DNA of 5,601 nt from Pseudomonadota bacterium. GTDB lineage: Bacteria; Pseudomonadota; Gammaproteobacteria; Burkholderiales; Burkholderiaceae_D. Shown in pieces: positions 1 through 5,601 of this stretch (its first letter is position 1; each line of letters begins with the position of its first letter). The translations under genes were made by a program, and so were the position numbers. A model generated the notes under the pieces. The model was not told the origin of the DNA, did no database searches, and worked only from the letters and a program-made list of their open reading frames with translations. Location of the stretch: assembly GCA_023409175.1 (NCBI GenBank), contig JAEYIG010000134.1:1-5601 (forward strand), written 5' to 3'.

Positions 1-955
1 CCTTTTTCAGGATATTGTCCTTGTCCCGTGCCAGCAGCTCATCCCAGTCCGACCCCCAGATGACCTTGATGACGTTCCAGCCTGCCCCACGGAAATCCGA
101 TTCCAGTTCCTGAATGATCTTGCCGTTACCACGTACGGGGCCATCCAGTCGCTGCAGATTGCAGTTGATGACCATGATCAGGTTGTCGAGCGACTCACGG
201 GATGCCAGACTGATCGCGCCCTTGGCTTCCGGCTCGTCCATTTCGCCGTCCCCACAGAAAACCCAGACTTTCCGACCTGTCGTATCGGCAATGTCCCGTG
301 CCTGCAGATATTTCAGGAAACGCGCCTGATAAATGGCCATGATCGGGCCAAGCCCCATCGATACTGTCGGGAACTGCCAGAAATCCGGCATCAATTTCGG
401 GTGTGGATAGGAGGAAAGGCCTTTCCCGTGGACTTCGCGCCGGAAATTTTCCAGCTGTTCCTGCGTGAGGCGTCCTTCCATAAAGGCCCGGGCATAAATG
501 CCGGGCGAGGAATGTCCCTGAAAATAGACGAGATCACCGTCAAACGTTTCTGTCGGCGCACGCCAGAAATGGTGGAAACCGGTTCCGAACATGGTCGCCA
601 GTGACGTGAATGAGGCGATATGGCCGCCCAGATTGTCGCCATCCTTGTTGGCACGAACGACCATTGCCATTGCATTCCAGCGCATCCATCCTCTCAGGCG
701 CGCCTCGTAATCCATATTGCCGGGCGAACCCTGCTGCAGATCCGGAGGAATGGTGTTTATGTATGCGGTATTGCTGGAATAAGGAAGGTTGACGCCCTTC
801 TGTCTGGCGACATCGGCCAGCCGTTCCATCAGGTAATGGGCGCGGTCGCGCCCTTCGCTTTCGATGACGGAATGAAGCGCCTCAAGCCATTCCGACGTTT
901 CCTGCTCGTCCGGATCAAATGCATTGACAGAAATGTCGTCCTGCGGGTTCGCCAT
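1..955 (-). CDS. aceE: pyruvate dehydrogenase E1 component (homodimeric type), N-terminal 318 residues, cut by window edge
   Basis: AceE is the thiamine-diphosphate E1 subunit of the cytosolic pyruvate dehydrogenase complex. It decarboxylates pyruvate and passes the acetyl group to the lipoyl domains of AceF. The reading frame begins at the ATG ending at 955 and is open to the left edge, so the C-terminal two thirds are missing here. The start is supported by GGGAGG at 961-966, five bases upstream. Visible family signatures are GGHIASF around residue 112, YFQGHSSPGIYARAF around 148, SSYPHPKLMPDFWQFPTVSMGLGP at about 181-204, and the ThDP/Mg motif GDGEMDEPE (235-243) followed by NCNLQRLDGP (264-273). 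Asp236, Asn266 and Gln268 line up with E. coli Asp230, Asn260 and Gln262. His112 and His148 line up with E. coli His106 and His142. The gene is divergent from folD. aceF and lpdA would be expected further left, but that is inference. Identification is very secure. Confidence 0.97.
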   Translation of the reverse strand, partial: MANPQDDISVNAFDPDEQETSEWLEALHSVIESEGRDRAHYLMERLADVARQKGVNLPYSSNTAYINTIPPDLQQGSPGNMDYEARLRGWMRWNAMAMVVRANKDGDNLGGHIASFTSLATMFGTGFHHFWRAPTETFDGDLVYFQGHSSPGIYARAFMEGRLTQEQLENFRREVHGKGLSSYPHPKLMPDFWQFPTVSMGLGPIMAIYQARFLKYLQARDIADTTGRKVWVFCGDGEMDEPEAKGAISLASRESLDNLIMVINCNLQRLDGPVRGNGKIIQELESDFRGAGWNVIKVIWGSDWDELLARDKDNILKK

Positions 956-1025
956 AAACACCTCCCAATTGAAGCTTTGAAACAGCAAAAAGTCAGATGA
1001 CACGATAACACGTATTCATAGAACG

Positions 1026-1059
1026 ATCATAAACCATAAAGCGGCAATTTATCTGTCAA
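1026..1059 (-). promoter_or_regulatory. candidate sigma70 promoter for aceE
   Basis: Read on the minus strand, a perfect TTGACA -35 box lies at 1059-1054. Two imperfect -10 candidates follow: TATGGT at 1038-1033 (15-base spacer, short) and TATGAT at 1031-1026 (22-base spacer, long). Neither has the ideal 17-base spacing, so the exact -10 is unresolved. Either would give a leader of roughly 65-70 bases before the aceE ATG. The call rests on the perfect -35 hexamer and its position. Confidence 0.4.
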
Positions 1060-1209
1060 AACGCAGAGAAAAAGTGTCTGATCACTTCGCGGCCATACGA
1101 AATAATGGCTTTGCTCTTCAATAAATGTTTTTTTTCGTGTAATTTATAGGGTTTGACTTGCCCCGATATTTTCAGCAGCATGAAAAACGGGCAGGATTAA
1201 TATTCATCG

Positions 1210-1215
1210 TATAAT
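1210..1215 (+). promoter_or_regulatory. candidate -10 box for folD
   Basis: A consensus TATAAT lies 34 bases before the folD ATG, in an A+T-rich stretch, and would place the transcription start near 1222 with a leader of about 28 bases. No good -35 hexamer is found 16-18 bases upstream, where the sequence is G-rich (around 1186-1193). The promoter may be weak, activator-dependent, or the match may be fortuitous. The leader has no purine-rich Shine-Dalgarno sequence. Confidence 0.45.
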
Positions 1216-1249
1216 TGTTTTTTAACGGTTTTTTATTCATCTAGCAAAA

Positions 1250-2113
1250 ATGACTGCCCAAATTATCAACGGAAATGAGCTGGCCAAGGAAGTCCGCAAG
1301 GATATCGCCGAACGTGCAGCAAAATTGACCGCCGCCGGGGAACTCCCCGGTCTGGCCGTTATCCTCGTCGGCGACAGCCCGGCCTCCATGGTTTATGTCC
1401 TGAACAAGGAACGTGCCTGCAAGGCGAACGGTATCCGTTCCATCCTGGAAAAGTACGACGCGGATTTTTCCGAAGCCCAGCTTCTGGAACGCATTCGTGT
1501 CCTGAACAATGACCCGTCCGTTCATGGCATCCTTGTCCAGTTGCCTTTGCCGGACCATATCGACGGCCGCAAGGTCATCGAAGCGATCGACCCCGAAAAG
1601 GATATGGACTGCTTTACCGTCGTCAATACCGGTCTCCTGATGACCGGGCAGCCAAGGATCAAGCCCTGCACCCCATATGGTGTCATGAAAATGCTGGAAT
1701 CCATCGACTACCCATTGCGCGGCGCACATGCCGTCATCGTCGGTGCATCCAACATCGTGGGCAAACCGATGTCCATGCTGCTGCTTCAGGCCGGTGCAAC
1801 CGTCACGATCTGTAACTCCAAGACACGTGATCTGGGCCATCATACCCGTCTGGCAGACGTCCTGATCGCCGCTACCGGAAAACGGAACATCATCACGGCC
1901 GATATGGTCAAACCGGGTGCCGTCGTTATCGACGTCGGTGTTGAGCGCGATGAAAACGGAAAACTCTGGAGTGATGTAGACTTCCCGAATGCGAAGGAAG
2001 TGGCTGGTTACATCTCCCCCGTACCGGGCGGTGTCGGCCCCATGACCATCACCATGCTGCTCCTGAATACGATCGAAGCGGCTGAGAGACGGCTGGAAGC
2101 CAAAAAGAAATAA
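1250..2113 (+). CDS. folD: bifunctional methylenetetrahydrofolate dehydrogenase / methenyltetrahydrofolate cyclohydrolase
   Basis: FolD is a cytosolic homodimer that interconverts 5,10-methylene-THF, 5,10-methenyl-THF and 10-formyl-THF using NADP, supplying one-carbon units for purines and formyl-Met-tRNA. The 287-residue length is typical. The catalytic Tyr49 and Lys53 sit in the SxxYxxxK motif, followed by QLPLP (97-101), KPCTPYG (138-144), the nucleotide-binding [12 protein letters not shown] (163-174) and the terminal [10 protein letters not shown] (257-266). The central section ([19 protein letters not shown], then [15 protein letters not shown]) is of Burkholderiales type. In the active-site loop, usually DVDGFH, this protein reads DMDCFT. 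Asp120, matching E. coli Asp121, is kept, but the following Gly is Cys121 and the His is Thr123. The start agrees with family N-termini and no in-frame ATG lies just upstream. There is no clear Shine-Dalgarno; the leader is U- and A-rich. A terminator follows directly. The identification is secure. Confidence 0.98.
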   Translation: MTAQIINGNELAKEVRKDIAERAAKLTAAGELPGLAVILVGDSPASMVYVLNKERACKANGIRSILEKYDADFSEAQLLERIRVLNNDPSVHGILVQLPLPDHIDGRKVIEAIDPEKDMDCFTVVNTGLLMTGQPRIKPCTPYGVMKMLESIDYPLRGAHAVIVGASNIVGKPMSMLLLQAGATVTICNSKTRDLGHHTRLADVLIAATGKRNIITADMVKPGAVVIDVGVERDENGKLWSDVDFPNAKEVAGYISPVPGGVGPMTITMLLLNTIEAAERRLEAKKK

Positions 2114-2126
2114 ACGCAAAAGCGTG

Positions 2127-2155
2127 AAAAAAGGTACGCAATGCGTACCTTTTTT
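2127..2155 (+). terminator. intrinsic terminator after folD (perfect palindrome)
   Basis: A 29-base perfect inverted repeat is centred on 2141: six A, then GGTACGCA (2133-2140), one base, TGCGTACC (2142-2149), then six T. In RNA this gives a 7-bp G+C-containing stem with a 3-base loop, extended by A-U pairs and ending in a U tract. The flanking A and T runs make it plausible in either direction. It begins 13 bases after the folD stop. A smaller ACGC/GCGT hairpin with an AAAA loop (2114-2125) lies between the stop codon and the terminator. Confidence 0.88.
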
Positions 2156-2191
2156 ATTTGAACCGATAAAACTGTCCGGAAGGAGTATCTG

Positions 2192-4249
2192 ATGAAAAAC
2201 CCTTTGTTAAATTTCGACGGGTTGCCCCGTTTTGATGAGATCCGGCCTGAACATATTTCACCCGCCCTCGATACCCTGCTGGATCGCTGCAAGACAGTCG
2301 TTGCCGAACTGGAAGCGCCGATGCATGAAGTCAGCTGGGACAATTTCATCACCCCTCTGGACGACTGTACCGAACAGCTTTCCCGTGCATGGGGAATCGT
2401 CGGCCATTTGAATGCTGTTGTCGATACGCCCGAACTGCGTGCGGCCTACAATGAAAACCTGCCGAAAATAACCGAATTCTGGACATCCCTTTCCCAGAAT
2501 CTTGCCTTGTTCGACAAATACAAGGCCATCAAGGAAAGCCCTTCTTTCAATGCCCTTGACGACACCCGCAAACGCGTCATCGACAACGCCTTGCGTGATT
2601 TCCGTCTGGGTGGTGCCGAATTGCCGGAAGACAAAAAGAGACGCTTTGCGGACATCCAGGAAAAAATGGCCGCACTTTCCACCCGCTTTTCCGAAAACGT
2701 GCTGGATGCGACCAACCATTTCGAGCTGCTCGTTGAAAAAGAAGCCGACCTGAAAGGCTTGCCTGAAGACAACCTGCACGTTGCCCGTGCCATGGCACAA
2801 AACGAAAACAGGAAGGGATACAAGTTCACCCTTCATTTCCCGTCTTTTTATCCTGTCATGCAATACGTGGAAAACCGCGATATCCGCGAAAAGATGTACC
2901 GCGCCAATGCAACACGTGCATCGGAACTGGGTGAAAACCCGGCATGGGACAATACGGGCAATATCGACGAACTCCTTCGTTTCAGGAAAGAGGAAGCCGA
3001 CCTGCTCGGTTACCGGAATTATGCCGAAGTGTCACTGGTCGCAAAAATGGCGAGGACACCGGATGAAGTGATTTCGTTTCTGGAAGACCTGGCAAGACGG
3101 GCGAGACCGTTCGCTGAAAAAGACCTTGAAGAACTGAAACAGTTCGCCAGAACGGAACTGGGCATTGATGAGATGAAAGCATGGGACATGGCATTCGTTT
3201 CCGAAAAACTGCAACAGAAACGCTATGCTTTCTCCGAACAGGAAGTCAAACAATACTTCCCGGAACCGAACGTTCTGGAAGGTCTCTTCAAATTGGTCGG
3301 CACGCTTTACTCCGTCAACATCCTGCCGGATTCCGCCCCTGTCTGGCACAAGGACGTCAAATTTTTCCGGATTGAAAAAGATGGCAGGCTGGTTGGACAG
3401 TTTTACATGGACCTGTATGCCCGTTCCGGGAAACGGGGCGGTGCATGGATGGACGATGCCCGAAGCCGCCGTGTCACGCAAAACGGTATCCAGACCCCAG
3501 TCGCTTACCTGACCTGCAACTTTTCTTCGCCGATCGAGAAGAATGGAAAACTCCAGCCTGCGCTTTTCACGCACGACGAAGTCATGACCCTGTTCCACGA
3601 ATTCGGCCACGGACTACATCATCTTTTGACGAAAGTAGGTGAACTGGGCGTTTCCGGCATTTCCGGAGTGGAATGGGACGCCGTCGAACTGCCTTCGCAA
3701 TTCATGGAAAACTTCTGCTGGGAATGGGATGTCATCCAGAACATGTCTTCCCATATCGAAACGAAACAGCCTTTGCCGAAATCGCTCTTCGACAAGATGA
3801 TTGCGGCCAAGAATTACCAGTCCGGACTGCAGATGCTGCGTCAGGTCGAATTCTCCCTTGCCGATATGCACCTGCATTACGATTACGACCCGAACGGCAA
3901 GAAAACGGTACAGGAAGTGCTCGATGGTATCCGGCAAAAATATTCCGTGGTCATCCCTCCGGCGTTCAACCGTTTCCTGCAATCGTTCTCCCATATTTTC
4001 GCTGGCGGATATGCAGCCGGTTACTACAGTTATAAATGGGCTGAAGTGCTTTCTGCGGATGTGTACAGCGCTTTCGAGGAATCACTGGCGGACGGCAACG
4101 ACCTGATCTCTCCGGCAATGGGTGCGAAACTGCTCGAGGAAATCCTGTCTGTCGGCGGCTCACGGCCTGCCATCGACTCGTTCGTCGCCTTCAGGGGACG
4201 GCAACCTTCGATCGATGCCCTGCTCCGGCATAACGGGTTGGCAGCATAA
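2192..4249 (+). CDS. prlC: M3 family zinc metallopeptidase, oligopeptidase A
   Basis: This is a cytosolic M3-family zinc endopeptidase (OpdA/PrlC type) that degrades oligopeptides, including cleaved signal peptides. At 685 residues it is close to the E. coli protein (about 680) and matches it from end to end, from MKNPLLNFDGLPRFDEI to the C-terminal FRGRQPSIDALLRHNG. The catalytic motif HEFGH lies at 469-473: His469 and His473 bind zinc and Glu470 is the general base. Glu499 in AVELPSQFMEN (497-506) should be the third zinc ligand. The substrate-binding segment FSHIFAGGYAAGYYSYKW contains His601, Tyr607 and Tyr614, the conserved substrate-contact positions of the family. No signal peptide or membrane segment is seen. 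The start has a strong GGAAGGAG site (2178-2185), six bases upstream. It follows folD by 78 bases with a terminator between, and no clear promoter of its own is visible. Identification as oligopeptidase A is strong; the symbols opdA and prlC are equivalent. Confidence 0.96.
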   Translation: MKNPLLNFDGLPRFDEIRPEHISPALDTLLDRCKTVVAELEAPMHEVSWDNFITPLDDCTEQLSRAWGIVGHLNAVVDTPELRAAYNENLPKITEFWTSLSQNLALFDKYKAIKESPSFNALDDTRKRVIDNALRDFRLGGAELPEDKKRRFADIQEKMAALSTRFSENVLDATNHFELLVEKEADLKGLPEDNLHVARAMAQNENRKGYKFTLHFPSFYPVMQYVENRDIREKMYRANATRASELGENPAWDNTGNIDELLRFRKEEADLLGYRNYAEVSLVAKMARTPDEVISFLEDLARRARPFAEKDLEELKQFARTELGIDEMKAWDMAFVSEKLQQKRYAFSEQEVKQYFPEPNVLEGLFKLVGTLYSVNILPDSAPVWHKDVKFFRIEKDGRLVGQFYMDLYARSGKRGGAWMDDARSRRVTQNGIQTPVAYLTCNFSSPIEKNGKLQPALFTHDEVMTLFHEFGHGLHHLLTKVGELGVSGISGVEWDAVELPSQFMENFCWEWDVIQNMSSHIETKQPLPKSLFDKMIAAKNYQSGLQMLRQVEFSLADMHLHYDYDPNGKKTVQEVLDGIRQKYSVVIPPAFNRFLQSFSHIFAGGYAAGYYSYKWAEVLSADVYSAFEESLADGNDLISPAMGAKLLEEILSVGGSRPAIDSFVAFRGRQPSIDALLRHNGLAA

Positions 4250-4268
4250 AGCCTTTACTAATGTACGG

Positions 4269-4318
4269 AAAACGTTTCATAATTGACCCGATTTTCATTC
4301 GGGTCAATTCACGTTTTT
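4269..4318 (+). terminator. hairpin after prlC, probable intrinsic terminator
   Basis: An 11-bp perfect stem (AATTGACCCGA at 4281-4291 with its complement at 4299-4309) closes a 7-base loop. A T run (4314-4318) follows four bases later rather than immediately. An outer repeat, AAAACGT (4269-4275) with ACGTTTT (4311-4317), could extend the structure across an unpaired bulge, but that would tie up most of the U tract. The hairpin begins 31 bases after the prlC stop. It is a probable terminator, weaker in form than the one behind folD. Confidence 0.62.
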
Positions 4319-4321
4319 AAT
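4292..4321 (+). promoter_or_regulatory. weak candidate promoter for the holC group
   Basis: TTTTCA (4292-4297), an 18-base spacer and TTTAAT (4316-4321) give partial matches to both sigma70 hexamers. They would start transcription around 4328, shortly before holC. The boxes overlap the loop and tail of the hairpin behind prlC, so the same DNA would have to serve both roles. The alternative is that holC and its followers are transcribed by read-through from prlC. Support is slim. Confidence 0.22.
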
Positions 4322-4341
4322 CGATATCCGGCAACCTCAGT

Positions 4342-4767
4342 ATGACCAACATTGAATTCCGTACACACATAGCAGACAAAATCCACTATACCTGCCGATG
4401 GGTACGGAAAGCGCTTGCCAACGCACCCGATTGCCGTATCGTCATTTTCGCTACTGACCGCAATCTGCTGAACCGTCTTGACGATACTCTCTGGACATTT
4501 TCCGATTCGGATTTCCTGCCTCATGCCGTCATCGGCGACAAAAATGCCCCTCGTTGTCCAGTCATACTGACCTCCACGGACACATGCGAATTACCGCACA
4601 GCCAGATTCTGGTCAATCTTTCGCCAGACATTCCGGCGTTTTATGCCCGGTTCGAACGTATGCTTGAACTGGTTTCGACCGATCCTTCCGATACCGAAGC
4701 CGGACGGCAACGGTATGTCCATTATCGCGAACGCGGATACACGCTTCATCACGAGACTGCAAAATAA
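4342..4767 (+). CDS. holC: DNA polymerase III chi subunit
   Basis: HolC (chi) is an accessory subunit of the DNA polymerase III clamp-loader complex. It links the replisome to single-stranded DNA by binding the SSB C-terminal tail. The 141-residue length is normal. Family features are the N-terminal MTNIEFRTHIADKIHYTCR (1-19) followed by VRKA, then DDTLWTFSDSDFLPH (47-61), ILVNLSPDIP (89-98), YARFERMLELVS (101-112) and RQRYVHYRERGYTL (122-135). The basic C-terminal element is in the region expected to help contact SSB, which is inference from the family. The start at 4342 gives the usual family N-terminus, but no convincing Shine-Dalgarno precedes it. The stop codon overlaps the next gene's ATG by one base (TAATG), suggesting translational coupling. 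In many Betaproteobacteria holC lies next to pepA and valS, whereas here it follows prlC. Confidence 0.93.
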   Translation: MTNIEFRTHIADKIHYTCRWVRKALANAPDCRIVIFATDRNLLNRLDDTLWTFSDSDFLPHAVIGDKNAPRCPVILTSTDTCELPHSQILVNLSPDIPAFYARFERMLELVSTDPSDTEAGRQRYVHYRERGYTLHHETAK

Positions 4768-5216
4768 TGAACAGCGACAACGACTTCATTTCCCGCCAGG
4801 CCGGAGAAAACATTCCTGAAAACAATGCTGTACCGAGCGAAGACGAGATTCCTGTTTTGACGGAAATACTCTCGACCCTTCCCGATCTGGTCGATTCCAC
4901 CCAGAACGAAACGGCATGGGAAGAACTGGAACAGCGTCTGAGTGAAAGAATCCTGAAACGTGTTGAAGAACGGATACAGTTTGTCCTGGAAGAAATCATC
5001 CAGCAGAACCTGGCAACCAGTGTCCAGAAAATGACCGGAACGCTTGTGTCTGAAATCCAGAACGATTTGCAAAGCACACTGGATGTCGTCGTCACGCACG
5101 CCGTGGTGGACGAATTGCATCGCCTTCGAAAAAAAGAGTCCTTTTCCGAAAACAATCATCATAAAATAACGGAAAAAAACGAGCCGGATGCATCCGGCCG
5201 GACAGAGAATCAATAA
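4767..5216 (+). CDS. small acidic helical protein of unknown function, possibly DUF2486-like
   Basis: A 149-residue protein with no recognised enzymatic motif, signal peptide or membrane segment. The first 50 residues are acidic and probably disordered, apart from a short hydrophobic motif IPVLTEIL (28-35). Residues about 50-121 are rich in Glu, Arg, Leu, Ile and Val with heptad-like spacing (for example WEELEQRLSERILKRVEERI), so a long amphipathic helix or coiled coil is likely. The tail (122-149) is hydrophilic and looks disordered. Short proteins with an acidic IPVLTE-type N-terminus, some annotated DUF2486, occur beside holC in Burkholderiales. That assignment is from memory and tentative. 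The ATG overlaps the holC stop by one base and has only a weak ribosome site, so translation probably depends on ribosomes finishing holC. The tight packing indicates a real gene. Function is unknown; a structural or partner role is possible. Confidence 0.8.
   Translation: MNSDNDFISRQAGENIPENNAVPSEDEIPVLTEILSTLPDLVDSTQNETAWEELEQRLSERILKRVEERIQFVLEEIIQQNLATSVQKMTGTLVSEIQNDLQSTLDVVVTHAVVDELHRLRKKESFSENNHHKITEKNEPDASGRTENQ
5183..5198. repeat. 16-base perfect palindrome near the 3' end of the small gene
   Basis: GCCGGATGCATCCGGC reads the same on both strands. It lies inside the coding region of the helical protein (codons for EPDASG), 16 bases before its stop and 32 bases before the dadA start. 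In RNA it could form a 6-bp hairpin with a 4-base loop. No T run follows, so it does not resemble a terminator. Confidence 0.6.
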
Positions 5217-5218
5217 AA

Positions 5219-5223
5219 AGAGG
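5219..5223 (+). promoter_or_regulatory. ribosome binding site supporting the dadA GTG start
   Basis: AGAGG lies seven bases before the GTG at 5231. It immediately follows the stop codon of the preceding gene, consistent with a polycistronic message. It supports choosing GTG, which also places the FAD-binding glycine motif at the normal distance from the N-terminus. Confidence 0.7.
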
Positions 5224-5230
5224 CTAAATT

Positions 5231-5601
5231 GTGAAAGTCATTGTATTAGGATCGGGTATTACGGGAACGGCGGCGGCCTGGTTTCTGCGTCAGGCAGGAC
5301 ATGACGTAACCGTTATCGAACGCCGTCCGGGTGCGGCACAGGAAACCACTTTCGGAAACGGTTCCCAGATTTCGGTTTCCCATTCGGAACCTTGGGCCAA
5401 CCCTTCCGCCCCTTCGAAAATCCTGAAATGGCTGGGCAAGGAAGACGCCCCACTCCTTTACCGTTTTCGCGCCGAACAATTGCAATGGGAATGGGGCGCA
5501 CGCTTTTTGCTGGAATGTTCCCCCAGAAAAACCGCACACAACACGCGCCAGTGCGTCGCCATGTCGGATTTCAGCAAAAGAACCCTCCGTGCCCTGAGAG
5601 A
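5231..5601 (+). CDS. dadA: D-amino acid dehydrogenase, N-terminal 123 residues, cut by window edge
   Basis: DadA is an FAD-dependent dehydrogenase that oxidatively deaminates D-amino acids such as D-alanine to the 2-oxo acid, passing electrons to the respiratory chain at the inner membrane. The N-terminus is a Rossmann FAD-binding fold: KVIVLGSGITGTAAAWFLR with GSGITG at 7-12 and the ribose-binding Glu30 at the end of the second strand (HDVTVIER). The next block, ETTFGNGSQISVSHSEPWANPSAP (about 38-61), then KILKWLGKEDAPLLYR, is the DadA pattern of Betaproteobacteria, where ETSFANGGQISVSHAEPWANP is typical. Translation starts at GTG, giving fMet-Lys-Val, with AGAGG seven bases upstream. It begins 14 bases after the preceding gene and is probably co-transcribed with holC. 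The remaining roughly 300 residues lie beyond the window. A related glycine or sarcosine oxidase of the DAO family is the alternative but fits less well. Confidence 0.92.
   Translation, partial: MKVIVLGSGITGTAAAWFLRQAGHDVTVIERRPGAAQETTFGNGSQISVSHSEPWANPSAPSKILKWLGKEDAPLLYRFRAEQLQWEWGARFLLECSPRKTAHNTRQCVAMSDFSKRTLRALR

Larger units (their letters stand above)
956..1249. other. divergent aceE-folD intergenic region
   Basis: This 294-base A+T-rich region holds the 5' leaders and probable promoters of both divergent genes. Besides the candidate boxes listed separately, it contains a 5-bp inverted repeat AAGTG-N6-CACTT (1072-1087) just upstream of the aceE -35 box and an 8-base T run (1128-1135). 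A TTGACT at 1153-1158 has no matching -10 at 16-18 bases. No tRNA, small protein gene or recognised riboswitch is visible. Confidence 0.7.

Noticed and set aside
620..1000. Plus-strand 126-codon frame over the aceE 5' end
   Set aside because: It is antisense to conserved aceE sequence and has no convincing ribosome site or family resemblance.
1128..1135. Eight-T run as a terminator tail in the aceE-folD gap
   Set aside because: No G+C-rich hairpin precedes it on the plus strand, and no gene there would need a terminator.
1153..1158. TTGACT as a -35 box for folD
   Set aside because: At 16-18 bases downstream the sequence (around 1175-1181) has no -10 resemblance. The consensus TATAAT at 1210 is too far away to pair with it.
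1241..2119. A 292-codon open frame on the minus strand spanning all of folD
   Set aside because: It mirrors folD almost exactly and its protein has low-complexity composition typical of antisense frames (rich in Asp, Gly, His, Phe). It matches no family I know. It arises from codon usage of the real gene.
2258..3610. Minus-strand open frames of 201 and 192 codons inside prlC (2258-2863 and 3032-3610)
   Set aside because: Both lie wholly within a confidently identified M3 peptidase gene and have antisense-type composition, with no recognisable domain.
1..5601. Mobile elements, CRISPR, tRNA/rRNA, prophage or defence genes
   Set aside because: No repeated spacer arrays, transposase-like frames, cloverleaf sequences or terminal repeats were seen. 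Nearly all bases belong to housekeeping genes of uniform composition.

Overview
This is a compact stretch of ordinary bacterial chromosome with about 50% G+C. It carries four complete genes and two genes cut by the window edges. The protein sequences look betaproteobacterial. FolD, the pyruvate dehydrogenase E1, the HolC chi subunit and the DadA N-terminus read like Burkholderiales proteins, and FolD and the M3 peptidase look closest to Oxalobacteraceae. The moderate G+C would fit a lineage such as Oxalobacter. That placement is from memory of family sequences and was not checked by a search.

Layout: positions 1-955 (minus strand) encode the first 318 residues of aceE, the homodimeric-type pyruvate dehydrogenase E1, running off the left edge. 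A divergent A+T-rich intergenic region (956-1249) separates it from folD (1250-2113, plus), the bifunctional methylene-THF dehydrogenase/cyclohydrolase. A near-ideal intrinsic terminator lies directly behind folD. Next comes prlC/opdA (2192-4249), a 685-residue M3 zinc oligopeptidase, followed by a second hairpin. holC (4342-4767), a small uncharacterised helical protein (4767-5216) and dadA (5231 to the right edge) then form a tightly packed, probably co-transcribed group. holC and the small gene overlap by one base, and dadA begins 14 bases after the small gene.

The genes serve different housekeeping jobs: central carbon entry into acetyl-CoA (aceE), one-carbon metabolism (folD), peptide turnover (prlC), the replisome (holC) and D-amino acid catabolism (dadA). 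I see no mobile element, phage gene, CRISPR array, tRNA, rRNA or toxin-antitoxin pair, and no convincing sign of a new multi-gene system. The items most worth a second look are two unusual residues in the FolD active-site loop, the small protein coupled to holC, and the arrangement of terminators and weak translation signals around folD, prlC and holC.
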